A stretch of 64,000 nucleotides of DNA from Scatocola faecipullorum (GCA_018714685.1 DVNC01000021.1:62001-126000), one strand, 5' to 3'; numbered from the stretch's first letter, positions 26,075-35,820 are shown. Numbers and translations are program-made. Notes: generated by a model from the sequence alone, not told the origin.

Positions 26075-28360
26075 ATGGCGGATATTCAAATAGTTAAAAG
26101 AGACGGCCGGCGGCAGTCGTATGATAATAAAAAAGTGGCGGCCGTGGTTGCCCGAGCCGCGGCCGGGTTTGAGCTGGATGTTTCTCCTCTGCTGGACGCG
26201 GTGAACAATTATGTCAAGGAGGGTATCGGCAGCCAGGAAGTGATGAATTTTCTGATTTTGACGGCGTTGAATTTGACCAGTGTGGAAAATCCGGATTGGA
26301 AAAACGTTGCGGGGCGATTGAAACTGTTTGATCTGTATAAGAAGACGGCTTTGGCAAGGAACTGCAATCATTGTTATGACCGTCTGTACGATTATCCGGT
26401 CTTTTTGCAGCAGATGTGGGCGGATGGTTGTTATGACCGGGAATGGCAGGCGAAATATTCGGCGGAAGAACTGGCCGAAGCCGGAACCTTTATTAAACCG
26501 GCGTATGATTTGGTGTATGATTATGCCGGCATCAATTTGCTGATTAAGCGTTATTTGTGCGAATACAACGACCGGATTGCCGAGCTGCCGCAGGAAATGT
26601 TTCTGACGATTGCCCTGCTGATTGAGCAAAATGAAAAGCCGGAAAATCGCATGGCGCAGGTAAAAGATACCTATGAAAAACTGGCTAACCGGAAAATTTC
26701 GCTGGCAACGCCGCTGCTGATGAATCTGCGGCGGCCGCACGGCAATTTGAGTTCCTGTTTCATTACGGTTATGGATGACAACCGGGAATCGATTTTTTAT
26801 GTGATTGATCAGATTTCCGCCATTTCAAAGTTTGGCGGCGGTGTCGGTGTCAACATTTCCCGGGTGCGCTGCAAAGGGGCGCGCATTAAGGGGATTAAAA
26901 ATTCCTCCGGCGGCGTGATTCCCTGGATCAGAATTATCAACGACACGGCGGTAGCGGTCAATCAGCAAGGAAAACGCAAAGGGGCCGTAACCGTTTCGCT
27001 TGATATGTGGCATATGGATATTGAAGATTTTCTTCAGCTGCGGACGGAAAACGGCGACCAGCGAATGAAAGCCTATGATATCTTTCCGCAGGTGGTGGTG
27101 CCGGATTTGTTTATGAAGAAAGTGGAAGCCGATGAAGACTGGCTGGTGGTTGACCCCTCGGAAGTGCGGACAAAATATCAGGTTGAATTGGGCGATTTGT
27201 GGGGGGAAGAATTTAACCGGGTCTATGAGCAGCTTTATTTGGATGCGCAGTTCGGCAAGCTGGAGATGTTTAAGTTTATTTCGGCGAAGGAGCTGCTGAA
27301 AAAAGTGATGCGCTCGCAGATTGAAACAGGTATGCCTTATATCGCTTTCAAGGATACGCTGAACAAGTATAATCCGAACAAGCATGACGGCGTGATTGTC
27401 GGTACAAACCTGTGTACGGAATCGCACAGCAACGTCAAGCCGACACGGTTTGATGCGGAGCGAATCGAAAACGGCAAGATTATCCGCGAAATGAGCGGCG
27501 GTTTGGTTCATGTCTGCAATCTGGTGTCTATCAATCTGGCCAATGTTGACAGCGATGAAGAACTGGAAAGCATTTGCCGGACTTCGGTGCGGATTTTGGA
27601 TAATGCGATTGATTTTACCGAAGTGCCGATTTTGGAAGGGCGGCAGCATAATCTGCGCTATCGCACCATCGGGGTCGGGGCGATGGGGCTGGCCGACCAT
27701 TTGGCCAAGAACAATATTCCTTATATCAATTCGGCCGATTATGTTGATGAGCTGTTTGAAAAAATGGCAATTTACAATATTCGTGCCAGTATTGCGGCCG
27801 CACGAGAAAAAGGAACGTTTGAGGCTTATGAGGGTTCTGACTGGCAAAAAGGGATTATTATGGGCAAACGCCAATTATGGTTTAATGCCAATTCCAAACA
27901 TAAAGAGGCCTGGAACGACATTTTCAGAGACTTGCAGAAATACGGCATTCGCAATTCGCAAATCAGTGCGATTGCTCCGAATACAAGTTCGTCGCTGATT
28001 CAAGGGTGCAGCGCCTCGGTGCTGCCGGTTTACAGCAAGTTTTTTGTGGAGACGCACGGCAAAGGAAGCATTCCCAACTGTCCGCCTTTTATCAAGGACA
28101 AATTCTGGTTTTATCAGGAAAACCGCAATATTAACCAGAAGGTGGTGATTGAGGTGATGTCGCGGATTAACAAGTGGATTGACACCGGCATTTCAATTGA
28201 GCTGATGTATAATCTTAACCGCAATATCCGGGCGCGGGATATTTATGAAACGATTATGGATGCCTGGAAAAAAGATATTAAAACCCTTTATTATACGCGG
28301 ACGATTCAGAAAGACGGTTCGGCTTCCGAAAAAAGCGAATGTGTCAGCTGCGCCGGTTAA
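26075..28360 (+). CDS. nrdA: Ribonucleoside-diphosphate reductase, large subunit (class Ia)
   Basis: 761-residue catalytic subunit reducing ribonucleoside diphosphates. An N-terminal ATP-cone (IQIVKRDGRRQSYDNKKV) gives allosteric control. The redox cysteines are C228 (SSCFI) and the radical-site C447 in NLCTES with E449. The C-terminal redox pair is C756 and C759 (CVSC), which thioredoxin or glutaredoxin reduces. AAGGA precedes the start. nrdB follows 21 bases later. Length and motifs are typical. Confidence 0.97.
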   Translation: MADIQIVKRDGRRQSYDNKKVAAVVARAAAGFELDVSPLLDAVNNYVKEGIGSQEVMNFLILTALNLTSVENPDWKNVAGRLKLFDLYKKTALARNCNHCYDRLYDYPVFLQQMWADGCYDREWQAKYSAEELAEAGTFIKPAYDLVYDYAGINLLIKRYLCEYNDRIAELPQEMFLTIALLIEQNEKPENRMAQVKDTYEKLANRKISLATPLLMNLRRPHGNLSSCFITVMDDNRESIFYVIDQISAISKFGGGVGVNISRVRCKGARIKGIKNSSGGVIPWIRIINDTAVAVNQQGKRKGAVTVSLDMWHMDIEDFLQLRTENGDQRMKAYDIFPQVVVPDLFMKKVEADEDWLVVDPSEVRTKYQVELGDLWGEEFNRVYEQLYLDAQFGKLEMFKFISAKELLKKVMRSQIETGMPYIAFKDTLNKYNPNKHDGVIVGTNLCTESHSNVKPTRFDAERIENGKIIREMSGGLVHVCNLVSINLANVDSDEELESICRTSVRILDNAIDFTEVPILEGRQHNLRYRTIGVGAMGLADHLAKNNIPYINSADYVDELFEKMAIYNIRASIAAAREKGTFEAYEGSDWQKGIIMGKRQLWFNANSKHKEAWNDIFRDLQKYGIRNSQISAIAPNTSSSLIQGCSASVLPVYSKFFVETHGKGSIPNCPPFIKDKFWFYQENRNINQKVVIEVMSRINKWIDTGISIELMYNLNRNIRARDIYETIMDAWKKDIKTLYYTRTIQKDGSASEKSECVSCAG

Positions 28361-28381
28361 CAGCAAAGAAAGGATAGCGAT

Positions 28382-29416
28382 ATGCAAAGAAAGAAACTTT
28401 TTAACGTCAGCGGAAACGATGATATTACCAACCGGCGGATGGTCGGCGGCAATGTAACCAATCTGTTTAATCTGAACAATGTCAAATATCAGTGGGCCAA
28501 CAAGCTGTATCGCCTGATGATGGAAAACTTTTGGATTCCGGAGAAGGTTTCGCTGTTTGACGACAAGCGGGCTTATGACGAATTGACGCCGGCCGAACAA
28601 AAAGCTTATGACGGCATATTGTCTTTTTTGGTTTTTCTTGACAGTATTCAGACCAATAATCTGCCGAATATCAGCGATTATATTACCGCTCCGGAGGTTA
28701 ATCTGATTCTGGCCATTCAGACTTATCAGGAAGCAGTACACTCGCAGAGTTATGCTTATATCATCGAAAGCATTATTCCGGCGGCAAAACGGGAGGAAAT
28801 TTATAACAAATGGCGCGAAGACAAGGTTCTGCTGGAACGCAACAAATATATCGCCGAGATTTATCAGGATTTTATCGATAACCGTAATGACAAAAATTTT
28901 GCCCGGGTGCTGGTGGCCAATTTTCTGTTGGAGGGTCTGTATTTTTATAACGGATTTAATTTCTTTTATAATCTGGCTGCCCGTTCGCTGATGATCGGAA
29001 CGGCCGACGAAATTAAATATATTAACCGCGACGAGCTGACCCACTGCGTGATTTTTGCCAATATTATCAAAGAAATCCGCCAGGAAAGGCATGATTTTTT
29101 CAATGATGACGAGATTTATGAAATGTTTGCCAAAGCAACCGAGCAGGAAATCAACTGGAGCAATCATATTATCGGCAATCGGGTGATGGGCATTACGCCG
29201 GAAACGATTGAGCAATATACCAAATTTATGGCTAACAAACGTCTGAAAGAAATCGGAATGCAACCGTTGTTTGAGGGATTTGACAGCAATCCGTACAAGC
29301 AGCTGGAAAATATTGCCGACACGAACGGAGCCGGCAGCGTGAAAGGCAATTTCTTTGAGGCCAATGTTTCTTCCTATAACCAGAGTACGGCGATTGAGGG
29401 TTGGGAGGAAATCTGA
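28382..29416 (+). CDS. nrdB: Ribonucleoside-diphosphate reductase, small subunit (class Ia)
   Basis: 344-residue radical-generating ferritin-like subunit. The di-iron ligands are D87, E117, H120 (EAVH), E184 (LLEGLYFY), E218 and H221 (RDELTH). The radical tyrosine is Y124, four residues after H120, as in Escherichia coli NrdB. The C-terminus, which docks into NrdA, is present. It forms an operon with nrdA and ends in a terminator. Confidence 0.97.
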   Translation: MQRKKLFNVSGNDDITNRRMVGGNVTNLFNLNNVKYQWANKLYRLMMENFWIPEKVSLFDDKRAYDELTPAEQKAYDGILSFLVFLDSIQTNNLPNISDYITAPEVNLILAIQTYQEAVHSQSYAYIIESIIPAAKREEIYNKWREDKVLLERNKYIAEIYQDFIDNRNDKNFARVLVANFLLEGLYFYNGFNFFYNLAARSLMIGTADEIKYINRDELTHCVIFANIIKEIRQERHDFFNDDEIYEMFAKATEQEINWSNHIIGNRVMGITPETIEQYTKFMANKRLKEIGMQPLFEGFDSNPYKQLENIADTNGAGSVKGNFFEANVSSYNQSTAIEGWEEI

Positions 29417-29443
29417 CTGTACGAAAAAAACGTGTTCTGTTTG

Positions 29444-29480
29444 CAAAGCCTTGCTTTCGTTTCCGTAAAGCAGGGCTTTT
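29444..29480 (+). terminator. Intrinsic terminator of nrdAB
   Basis: AAAGCCTTGCTTT pairs with AAAGCAGGGCTTT around CGTTTCCGT, followed by TGTTTAT. The next 185 bases are AT-rich with no clear feature. Confidence 0.82.
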
Positions 29481-29665
29481 GTTTATAAATCAAAAGTATA
29501 TAAATATAGAACTAAAGTTGAATTTTAAATTCTTTTTCTCAATTTTTGGTATTTTATTTATTTATAAAACAATAAATAGTTAGATTATAGTTGCATAATT
29601 TTCTTTTATGTTCTATTAAATAAACAGAGGGGTACAATTTTCCATTAATAGTTTGGGGAAATGCA

Positions 29666-30130
29666 ATGGTTAAGGACAATTATGCTATGGATACTAAAGA
29701 CGAAGATATCGTCGGTCAGCCTAATCCCGTTGATATTTATGTTGGCAGCAGACTGAAACTCAGGAGATTGATTTTAGGAATTTCGCAGAAAAAAATGGCT
29801 GAAAAACTGGGGATTACCTTTCAACAGGTGCAGAAATATGAAAACGGCATTAACCGCATCAGCGCCAGCCGTCTCTGGGACATCAGCAAGCTTTTGAAAG
29901 TTCAGGTCGAATATTTTTTTGACGGCATGAACGAAAGCATTCAGGCACAAAGCCCGCGCAGTTTGAGAAAAAATACAATCCGCAGCCGGCAGGAAATCGG
30001 GGAATCTTTCGATGATCCGATGCTGCGGCAGGAATCTATCCGGCTTATTAAGGCCTATTCCCGTATCAATAATGAGAAATTGTGTCGTAAACTGTTAGAT
30101 TTGATGATTGAGATGTCACTGCCGAAATGA
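29666..30130 (+). CDS. XRE-family transcriptional regulator
   Basis: 154 residues with a central helix-turn-helix of the Cro/CI type (about 27-82: LRRLILGISQKKMAEKLG, then ITFQQVQKYENGINRISA). A basic linker and a helical C-terminal domain (about 110-154) follow. This architecture is common among alphaproteobacterial cytoplasmic regulators. No ligand domain is seen, and targets are unknown. GGGGAA lies about five bases before the ATG. The upstream region is very AT-rich. Confidence 0.87.
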   Translation: MVKDNYAMDTKDEDIVGQPNPVDIYVGSRLKLRRLILGISQKKMAEKLGITFQQVQKYENGINRISASRLWDISKLLKVQVEYFFDGMNESIQAQSPRSLRKNTIRSRQEIGESFDDPMLRQESIRLIKAYSRINNEKLCRKLLDLMIEMSLPK

Positions 30131-30134
30131 AAAT

Positions 30135-30674
30135 TCAACGGTGCCGCCGCAGTAAAATATACAAGGCCCCGGAGCCTCCGAGTTTGGCCGGAGGATGATT
30201 GAAAGCGAGAATCAACGGGCGGAGTTCGCGACTGTTGAGCCAACGGGGTACACTTTCTTTCAGCTTGCCTTTAGGCGTAAAAACGTCTGTCTCTTCGGAA
30301 CGGGTGAGGCCTTTGCCGGTAATGATGATAATGCAACGTTTGTTTTGCAGGTAAGCTTTCTGTACAAAGCCGAAAACGGCCTCAAAGGCGTCGTCTTCAC
30401 GGTAACCGTGCAAATCAAGCACCTCTTCGACGGGAAATTCGCAGCGCTTAAAACGTTTGGCCATGCTGCCGTCCATGCCTTCGGTATCGCCGACGGCAAG
30501 TTCGGGAAGAATTTCCCCCCGGTAGGCTGCCGCCAAGTTGACGCTTGGTTTGATTTCGGGCAGTATCACCGGTTTGGACGGCGGTATTTCTCGGACGGGA
30601 AGTTTGCGGATATCCCGGGTAATTTCCTCCCATAAGGCGTTGTCTTCGGAATCATTCGGCTGCGGCTTGTTCAT
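30135..30674 (-). CDS. Smr-domain protein
   Basis: 179 residues. The C-terminal half is an Smr domain: LDLHGYREDDAFEAV, IIIITGKG and the closing GGSGALYILLRR. Smr domains bind and cleave nucleic acids, including stalled-ribosome mRNAs in recent work on related proteins. The N-terminal half is a proline-rich linker. The true start is the ATG at 30674, which overlaps the end of the upstream gene by 23 bases; the frame stays open further upstream but looks non-coding. The mltA-smr neighbourhood is seen in other alphaproteobacteria. Confidence 0.88.
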   Translation of the reverse strand: MNKPQPNDSEDNALWEEITRDIRKLPVREIPPSKPVILPEIKPSVNLAAAYRGEILPELAVGDTEGMDGSMAKRFKRCEFPVEEVLDLHGYREDDAFEAVFGFVQKAYLQNKRCIIIITGKGLTRSEETDVFTPKGKLKESVPRWLNSRELRPLILAFNHPPAKLGGSGALYILLRRHR

Positions 30675-31155
30675 TGTCGGCAGCCTTGTCAGCAGGAGTG
30701 TTTTCCGTTTCAACCATATAGTCGGCAAAATTGCGGACGACAAATTCTTTCCAGTCGCCTTCGGGCGAAACACAGCCTGATTTTTTATCCTGCGCATTGA
30801 CCAGAACGATACCGCCGAATTCCCAAAGCTTGACGCAGTTGTCATAGCTGCTGGTAAAATAGTCTTTGGTTCGCTGAATAAGGCAGCGGTCAACTTTCTT
30901 TTTGAAATATGCAGTATAAATCATAATCATGGCAATCATAAACGACAGCCCGAAAATGACGCTGACGCTTAAAATCAAAATCAGCCCGGTTAAAACCGGG
31001 GTGAGAACCGGGAGCAGATTTTCCCAGGCGTCATAGACGGGAGAGCCGGGGCGGTTGATTTTGCCGTAGTCCAGATAAATGCGCAGCTGGTCTTTTTCGA
31101 TTGCCTTGTTAAGCGCTTTATAGATTAAGAGGTCGGCTTTGCTGGGTTTACTCAT
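30652..31155 (-). CDS. Two-helix membrane protein of unknown function
   Basis: 167 residues. Two adjacent hydrophobic stretches (about residues 47-82) form one long or two short transmembrane helices; both ends look cytoplasmic, and the tail is acidic and alanine-rich. It lies between mltA (one-base gap) and smr (23-base overlap), so it is clearly part of that transcript. I do not recognise a family. An envelope role beside MltA is a guess from context. Confidence 0.65.
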   Translation of the reverse strand: MSKPSKADLLIYKALNKAIEKDQLRIYLDYGKINRPGSPVYDAWENLLPVLTPVLTGLILILSVSVIFGLSFMIAMIMIYTAYFKKKVDRCLIQRTKDYFTSSYDNCVKLWEFGGIVLVNAQDKKSGCVSPEGDWKEFVVRNFADYMVETENTPADKAADNEQAAAE

Positions 31156-31156
31156 G

Positions 31157-32374
31157 TCAGTTGGCCTTGTTTTGCGGAATTAGAATAAAATAACGGCCGG
31201 CGGAGTTCATCTTTCCGGCTTTTTCAAGAACGTCGTCTTTGCCGGAACCCCAGAAATAATCGCCGCGAATCGGTCCTTTGATGGCGCTGCCGATATCCTG
31301 GGCGACGACCAGCTTTTCAATTTTTTCACGGTCGGGACCGGTCGTTTCCAGCCAAATCAGACTGCCGAGAGGAATGTATCTGCGGTCAACGGCGAGGCTG
31401 CGGCCGGCATGGAGCGGTACGCCGTGCGCACCGATGGGGCCGTCGGCCCGGGAGATGCGGTGAAAGATAAAGCGTTTGTTTTCGCGCATTTCGCGGGCGG
31501 CAATTTCCGGATTGGCTTTCAGCCATTTTTTTATGTTGCCCATGGTGGCTTCGCCGGGTTTGATGTAGCCTTTTTCAAGCAAAATGCTGCCGATGCCTTT
31601 AAACGGGTGGCCGTTATTGTCGGCATAGCTGATGCGAACCGTTCTTCCGTCGGGCAGAGTAGCAACGGCAGAACCCTGAATCTGCATGATGTTGATGTCG
31701 ATATTGCTGTCACCCCAAAGGATAACCGGTGCGGAGATGTTGTTTTTTTCAATTTCTTCGCGGGTATAATAAGGAATCAGTTTCTGATCTTTTACGCGGC
31801 CGATAAGACGTTTGGAAGGCAGCGAAGGATCAAAATCGCGCGGGTTAAATTCTATCAAATCCAGCGGTTTGCCGTAGATGGGAAATTTGTAAATACCGGT
31901 TTGAATCGGCGAGGCGTTAATGGCCGCTTCGTAATAAGAAGTAAATTTTCCCTGATCGGAACCGTCGGCAATTACCAAAAACGGCAGAAAGTTGCTTTCA
32001 AGAAAATATTTGAATTCCACGGCGGTGGAGATGTCCGCATTTATCAGGCGTTGACAAGCCAGCTGGTAAGCGGCAGTCGGAATTCTTAATTCGGAATCCG
32101 ACAGGAAAGGGCCTTTTTCCTTCAAGATTTTAAGACAGCTGTGTTTAAAGCCGCTCAAAGCTTCGACCAGATTATCGTTTTTCCAGTTGGGAAGGTCTTT
32201 AAATTGCCGGGCTTCCAGTTTTATTTTTGGCTGCGGCGGTGTGACGGGTACCGGTGTTTTATCAATGGAAATCTGCGGCAGTTCTTCAACCTGCTGCGGT
32301 TTGGGGGAAGATTCCTCTTTGCCGCAGGAAGCCAGCAACAGAGAGAGGACTATCAGCGAAAACAGTTTTTTCAT
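31157..32374 (-). CDS. mltA: Membrane-bound lytic murein transglycosylase A
   Basis: 405-residue lipoprotein with lipobox LASC (C17), anchoring it to the outer membrane. The MltA domain (about 130-300) has FTSYYEAAINASP, and the C-terminal 3D domain has SLIWLETTGP and QDIGSAIKGPIRGDYFWGSG, which includes the catalytic aspartate region. It cleaves glycan strands to 1,6-anhydro-muropeptides, the substrate class of AmpG. The start overlaps the stop of the Tim44-like gene by one base (TAATG). Confidence 0.93.
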   Translation of the reverse strand: MKKLFSLIVLSLLLASCGKEESSPKPQQVEELPQISIDKTPVPVTPPQPKIKLEARQFKDLPNWKNDNLVEALSGFKHSCLKILKEKGPFLSDSELRIPTAAYQLACQRLINADISTAVEFKYFLESNFLPFLVIADGSDQGKFTSYYEAAINASPIQTGIYKFPIYGKPLDLIEFNPRDFDPSLPSKRLIGRVKDQKLIPYYTREEIEKNNISAPVILWGDSNIDINIMQIQGSAVATLPDGRTVRISYADNNGHPFKGIGSILLEKGYIKPGEATMGNIKKWLKANPEIAAREMRENKRFIFHRISRADGPIGAHGVPLHAGRSLAVDRRYIPLGSLIWLETTGPDREKIEKLVVAQDIGSAIKGPIRGDYFWGSGKDDVLEKAGKMNSAGRYFILIPQNKAN

Positions 32375-33027
32375 TATTTTTTAGTCGATACCAGTAGCCA
32401 GTTGGGGTTAGTGGAAGTCAGGCAGCGTTCAAACGTCCAGACATCGGTAATATTCTGAATGAAATTTTCGTCGCCTTCAATGATTTCGTCATCTTTGTTT
32501 TTTAACAGGTTAACCTGTTCGGAAACGAATTTGACGGTGATTTTGGCAATATCGTTTTTGGATATTTTAGCCGCAGTGATTTCGGCCTGATCAAAGCCGA
32601 TAAGGTCGGTTTCGGCGCTGATGCCTTCGGCCCGGCGCTTTTCGATAATTTCCTGAAATTTCTTTATCAGGGATTTGCTGACCAGATTTTCCAGCGTTTC
32701 GGTGTCGCCTTTGCTGAAAGCGGTTACAATGATTTCAAAGGCGCGTTTGGCTCCGGTAATAAAGCGTTCTTTGTTGAAACCGGGAATTTTGACCAGCGTT
32801 TTATCCAAATCGCTCATGTTTTCTTCCGGAACGGAATCTTTTTCAACGGCCGTCTGTTGCTGTTTCTCGGCTTCTTTGACAATCATGTCAAAGATTTTGG
32901 CCGCGCTTTCTTCGGAAATTTTGGTGCGGGTAATTTCCGTATCGGGACGGGTTCCGAGCAGACTCCTGAGTTTCTGAAAAATCAGAATAACCGCAACCAA
33001 GAGAATGATAATATCAAGAGAACCCAT
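32374..33027 (-). CDS. Tim44/TimA-domain protein
   Basis: 217 residues. An N-terminal transmembrane helix (SLDIIILLVAVILIFQKL) is followed by a charged linker and a Tim44-like domain (about 80-217: FITGAKRAFEIIVTAFSKGD, ISAETDLIGF, ITDVWTFERCL). Alphaproteobacterial relatives (TimA) are the bacterial homologues of the mitochondrial import component Tim44, and their role is not fully known. The ATG at 33027 is preferred over TTG at 33033 because of the AAAGG spacing. It is divergent from secB and coupled to mltA. Confidence 0.85.
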   Translation of the reverse strand: MGSLDIIILLVAVILIFQKLRSLLGTRPDTEITRTKISEESAAKIFDMIVKEAEKQQQTAVEKDSVPEENMSDLDKTLVKIPGFNKERFITGAKRAFEIIVTAFSKGDTETLENLVSKSLIKKFQEIIEKRRAEGISAETDLIGFDQAEITAAKISKNDIAKITVKFVSEQVNLLKNKDDEIIEGDENFIQNITDVWTFERCLTSTNPNWLLVSTKK

Positions 33028-33116
33028 TTCCAATACCTTTCATTTTGTCATCTGTTATCATATATAGCTTTTTATGAGGCATTTATCAACCATAAATGTT
33101 TGACCTCGGAATTTAT

Positions 33117-33146
33117 TTGTTGTAGCCTGAGCCTAACCGTTATTAT
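33117..33146 (+). promoter_or_regulatory. Candidate secB promoter
   Basis: TTGTTG, an 18-base spacer and TATTAT, 20 bases before the secB start. The match to consensus is moderate. Confidence 0.35.
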
Positions 33147-33165
33147 AGCACAAAGGATGTTTAAA

Positions 33166-33624
33166 ATGAGTGAAGAACAGCAGAAACAAGCCGGAAACGA
33201 AAATAATCCGCAGCCGGCGATTATGGTTAATACCCAGTATATTAAGGACCTGTCCCTGGAAATTCCGCATGCGCCGGAGATTTTCCGCGAACTGACCGAA
33301 GCCCCGAAAGTCGATATTCACGTTGATGTCGATGCTCAGAAACTGCATGACAATTTTTATAATGTCAGTCTGAGTTTTAAAATGGACGGCGATATTAAGG
33401 ACAAAAAACTGTTTATCCTTGAACTGGTTTATTCTGCTGTAGTGGCGCTGAATGTGCCGGAAGAACATCTGGAGCCGGTTTTGCTGATTGAAATTCCGCG
33501 GCTGATTTTTCCGTTTGCCCGCAATGTGATCACCAATTGCCTGGTTGAGGGCGGTTTGCCGCCGTTTATGATTAATCCGATTGATTTTGTCGCAATGTAT
33601 CAGCAACGGAAACAGACACACTAA
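33166..33624 (+). CDS. secB: Protein-export chaperone SecB
   Basis: 152-residue SecB, a tetrameric cytosolic chaperone that hands unfolded precursors to SecA. Family motifs are YIKDLSLEIPHAP, VSLSFKMDGDIKDKKLFILELVYSAVV, and the C-terminal LIFPFARNVITN, then GGLPPFMINPIDF. AAAGG precedes the ATG at 33166; an in-frame ATG at 33157 adds three residues. The frame is open far upstream, but that part overlaps the divergent gene and is not SecB. Confidence 0.95.
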   Translation: MSEEQQKQAGNENNPQPAIMVNTQYIKDLSLEIPHAPEIFRELTEAPKVDIHVDVDAQKLHDNFYNVSLSFKMDGDIKDKKLFILELVYSAVVALNVPEEHLEPVLLIEIPRLIFPFARNVITNCLVEGGLPPFMINPIDFVAMYQQRKQTH

Positions 33625-33689
33625 AAAAAAGACTGGATTTTTTAAAAGAAGTGTGTTAGGTATATTGACATATTAAATGAATTATTGGA

Positions 33690-33716
33690 AGTGGGGTCGA
33701 AAGCCCCGCTTTTTTG
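33690..33716 (+). terminator. Attenuator-like hairpin in the rimP-nusA leader
   Basis: AGTGGGG pairs with CCCCGCT around TCGAAAG, followed by TTTTT, just before rimP. TTGACA at 33665-33670 could be its -35 box. A terminator-like structure ahead of rimP-nusA would suit feedback by NusA on its own operon; that is inference. Confidence 0.6.
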
Positions 33717-33731
33717 TTAGGAAAAACCGAT

Positions 33732-34250
33732 ATGCAAAAAAAACATGTTTTACAGGATATGCTGGAGCCGGTCATCAGCGGGCTGGGATACGAAACTGTC
33801 CGTATTCTGACGATCGGTCAGGCGAATCCGACCCTGCAGATTATGATCGACAAGCTTGACGGCAGCGATATTGTGGTGGAGGACTGTGCTACGGTCAGTC
33901 GCAAAATTTCCGAAGTGCTGGATGCCAATGATCCGATTAAAGACAAATATAATCTGGAGGTCAGTTCTCCGGGGCTTGACCGGCCGTTGACCAAGCCGGC
34001 GCATTTTGTCCGTTTTGCCGGTTATGAAGCCAAGGTTGAGACGGATGAAGCCATTGAAAACCGCAAGAGGTTTAAAGGCAAAATTACCGGTTTGGACGAG
34101 GAAAACAAAGTTCATCTGGAAATGGACGGCCGGGAATATGTTATTCCCTTTGATGCGGTCAGCAAAGCCAAAATCGTGATTACCGACGAGTTGCTGCAGA
34201 AGTATGTCGATGAGCATCCCGAGTGCGGCGAACATGTGATTGAAGAATAA
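33732..34250 (+). CDS. rimP: Ribosome maturation factor RimP
   Basis: 172-residue RimP, needed for 30S maturation. Motifs are LGYETVRILTIG, VEDCATVSRKISEVLD, and the strongly conserved YNLEVSSPGLDRPLTKPAHF. A C-terminal Sm-like barrel (about 90-160) follows. Start at ATG 33732 with AGGA eight bases upstream. A TTG at 33714 lies in the attenuator T-run and is unlikely. First gene of the rimP-nusA-rnpM-infB-rbfA block. Confidence 0.95.
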   Translation: MQKKHVLQDMLEPVISGLGYETVRILTIGQANPTLQIMIDKLDGSDIVVEDCATVSRKISEVLDANDPIKDKYNLEVSSPGLDRPLTKPAHFVRFAGYEAKVETDEAIENRKRFKGKITGLDEENKVHLEMDGREYVIPFDAVSKAKIVITDELLQKYVDEHPECGEHVIEE

Positions 34251-34290
34251 CTAACAACGTTTTGTAATAATTAGGACTAACGAGGATAAA

Positions 34291-35820
34291 ATGCAAAGAA
34301 TCGAAAATATGCCCAGACCTGAAATTATTTTGGTTGCCGATACGGTAGCCCGTGAGAAAAACATTGATAAAGAAGATGTTTTTGAAGCAATGGAAATTGC
34401 CATTCAGAAGGCTGCCCGTTCCAAATACGGTTTCGAACACGACATTCGTGCGACGATTGACCGCAAAACCGGCGCCATCAGTCTGGCCCGTTACCGTGAA
34501 GTGGTTGATGAGATTGTTCCGGCGGAAGGCGAAGAAGACGACAGTCAGAATGCAACCAAAATTTTGCTGGAGGATGCTTTGGCTTACGATGAAAATGCCA
34601 AAGTCGGCGATTTTATCATTGATGAGCTGCCGCCGATCGATTTCGGCCGCATTGCCGCCCAGACCGCAAAGCAGGTTATTGTTCAGAAAGTTCGCGATGC
34701 CGAACGTAATAAACAATTTGAAGAATACAAAGAAAAAGTCGGTACGATTATTAACGGAACCATCAAACGAATCGAGTTCGGCAATGTTATTCTCGATATC
34801 GGCAAAGCGGAAGCCATTCTGCGCCGCGATGAAATTATTCCGCGGGAAAAATTCAAAAACGGCGACCGGGTTCGCGCTTATGTCCTTGATGTTCGCCGCG
34901 AGAATAAAGGGCCGCAGATTTTCCTTTCCCGTACTTGTCCGGAATTCTTGGCCAAGCTGTTTACGCAGGAGGTTCCGGAAATTTATGACGGCGTGGTTAA
35001 AATTATGGGCGTTGCCCGTGATCCGGGTTCAAAAGCGAAAATTGCCGTTAAAGCCGATGATATGACGGTTGACGCCGTCGGTGCCTGCGTCGGTTTGCGC
35101 GGTATTCGCGTTCAGGCGGTGGTTACCGAACTGCAGGGCGAAAAAATCGATATTGTTCCTTATTCCGAAGACAAGGCTCAGTACATTGTCAGTGCTTTGG
35201 CTCCGGCCGAAGTGACCAAAGTCGTTTTGGATGAAGAAAACAACCGTATTGAAGCGGTTGTTCCGCAGGAGCAGTTCTCCATTGCCATCGGCCGCCGCGG
35301 ACAAAATGTTAAACTGGCTTCCCAGCTGCTGGGCTGCGATATTGACGTTTTGACCGAAGAACAGGAACAGGAACGCCGCTCAAATGAAAATAAAGTTCGT
35401 TCACAACGCTTTATGGAAGCCTTGGACGTTGACGAGATGATTGCGCATCTGTTGATTGCCGAAGGTTTCTCTACCGTGGACGAAGTTGCATTGGTTCCGC
35501 TGAGCGAACTGTCCGAAATTGAAGGTTTTGATGAAGACGTTGCTTCCGAATTGCAGTCCAGAGCCAAGGCCTTTATCGAAAAACGCAATGCCGAATTTGC
35601 CAAGAAGAGTGAAACTCTCGGTATTGACGAGAAACTCAAAGGCATTGAAGGGCTGGATCAGGATATGATTTTGACACTGGCCGATAAAGGTGTTAAAACC
35701 ATTGACGACTTGGGCGATTTAGCCGCAGACGAACTGATGGAAATGCTCGGGGAGAATGTTCTTTCCGAAGTAGAAGCTAATCGGATTATTATGGCGGCTC
35801 GCGCCCACTGGTTTGAATAA
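34291..35820 (+). CDS. nusA: Transcription termination/antitermination factor NusA
   Basis: 509 residues. An N-terminal RNA-polymerase-binding domain (1 to about 125) is followed by S1 (about 135-200, GTIINGTIKRIEFGNVILDIG) and two KH domains (GACVGLRGIRVQAVVTEL and AIGRRGQNVKLASQLLG). Two C-terminal acidic helix-hairpin-helix repeats (about 365-509) are present, as in other proteobacteria. NusA controls pausing, termination and antitermination. GAGGA precedes the ATG. The stop codon is embedded in a palindromic element. Confidence 0.97.
   Translation: MQRIENMPRPEIILVADTVAREKNIDKEDVFEAMEIAIQKAARSKYGFEHDIRATIDRKTGAISLARYREVVDEIVPAEGEEDDSQNATKILLEDALAYDENAKVGDFIIDELPPIDFGRIAAQTAKQVIVQKVRDAERNKQFEEYKEKVGTIINGTIKRIEFGNVILDIGKAEAILRRDEIIPREKFKNGDRVRAYVLDVRRENKGPQIFLSRTCPEFLAKLFTQEVPEIYDGVVKIMGVARDPGSKAKIAVKADDMTVDAVGACVGLRGIRVQAVVTELQGEKIDIVPYSEDKAQYIVSALAPAEVTKVVLDEENNRIEAVVPQEQFSIAIGRRGQNVKLASQLLGCDIDVLTEEQEQERRSNENKVRSQRFMEALDVDEMIAHLLIAEGFSTVDEVALVPLSELSEIEGFDEDVASELQSRAKAFIEKRNAEFAKKSETLGIDEKLKGIEGLDQDMILTLADKGVKTIDDLGDLAADELMEMLGENVLSEVEANRIIMAARAHWFE

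Noticed and set aside
30675..30893. N-terminal extension of the Smr protein
   Set aside because: It lies in another frame of the preceding membrane-protein gene and has no family features.
32857..33165. N-terminal extension of secB by about 100 residues
   Set aside because: The extension overlaps the divergent Tim44-like gene and does not resemble SecB; the ATG at 33166 gives the normal length.
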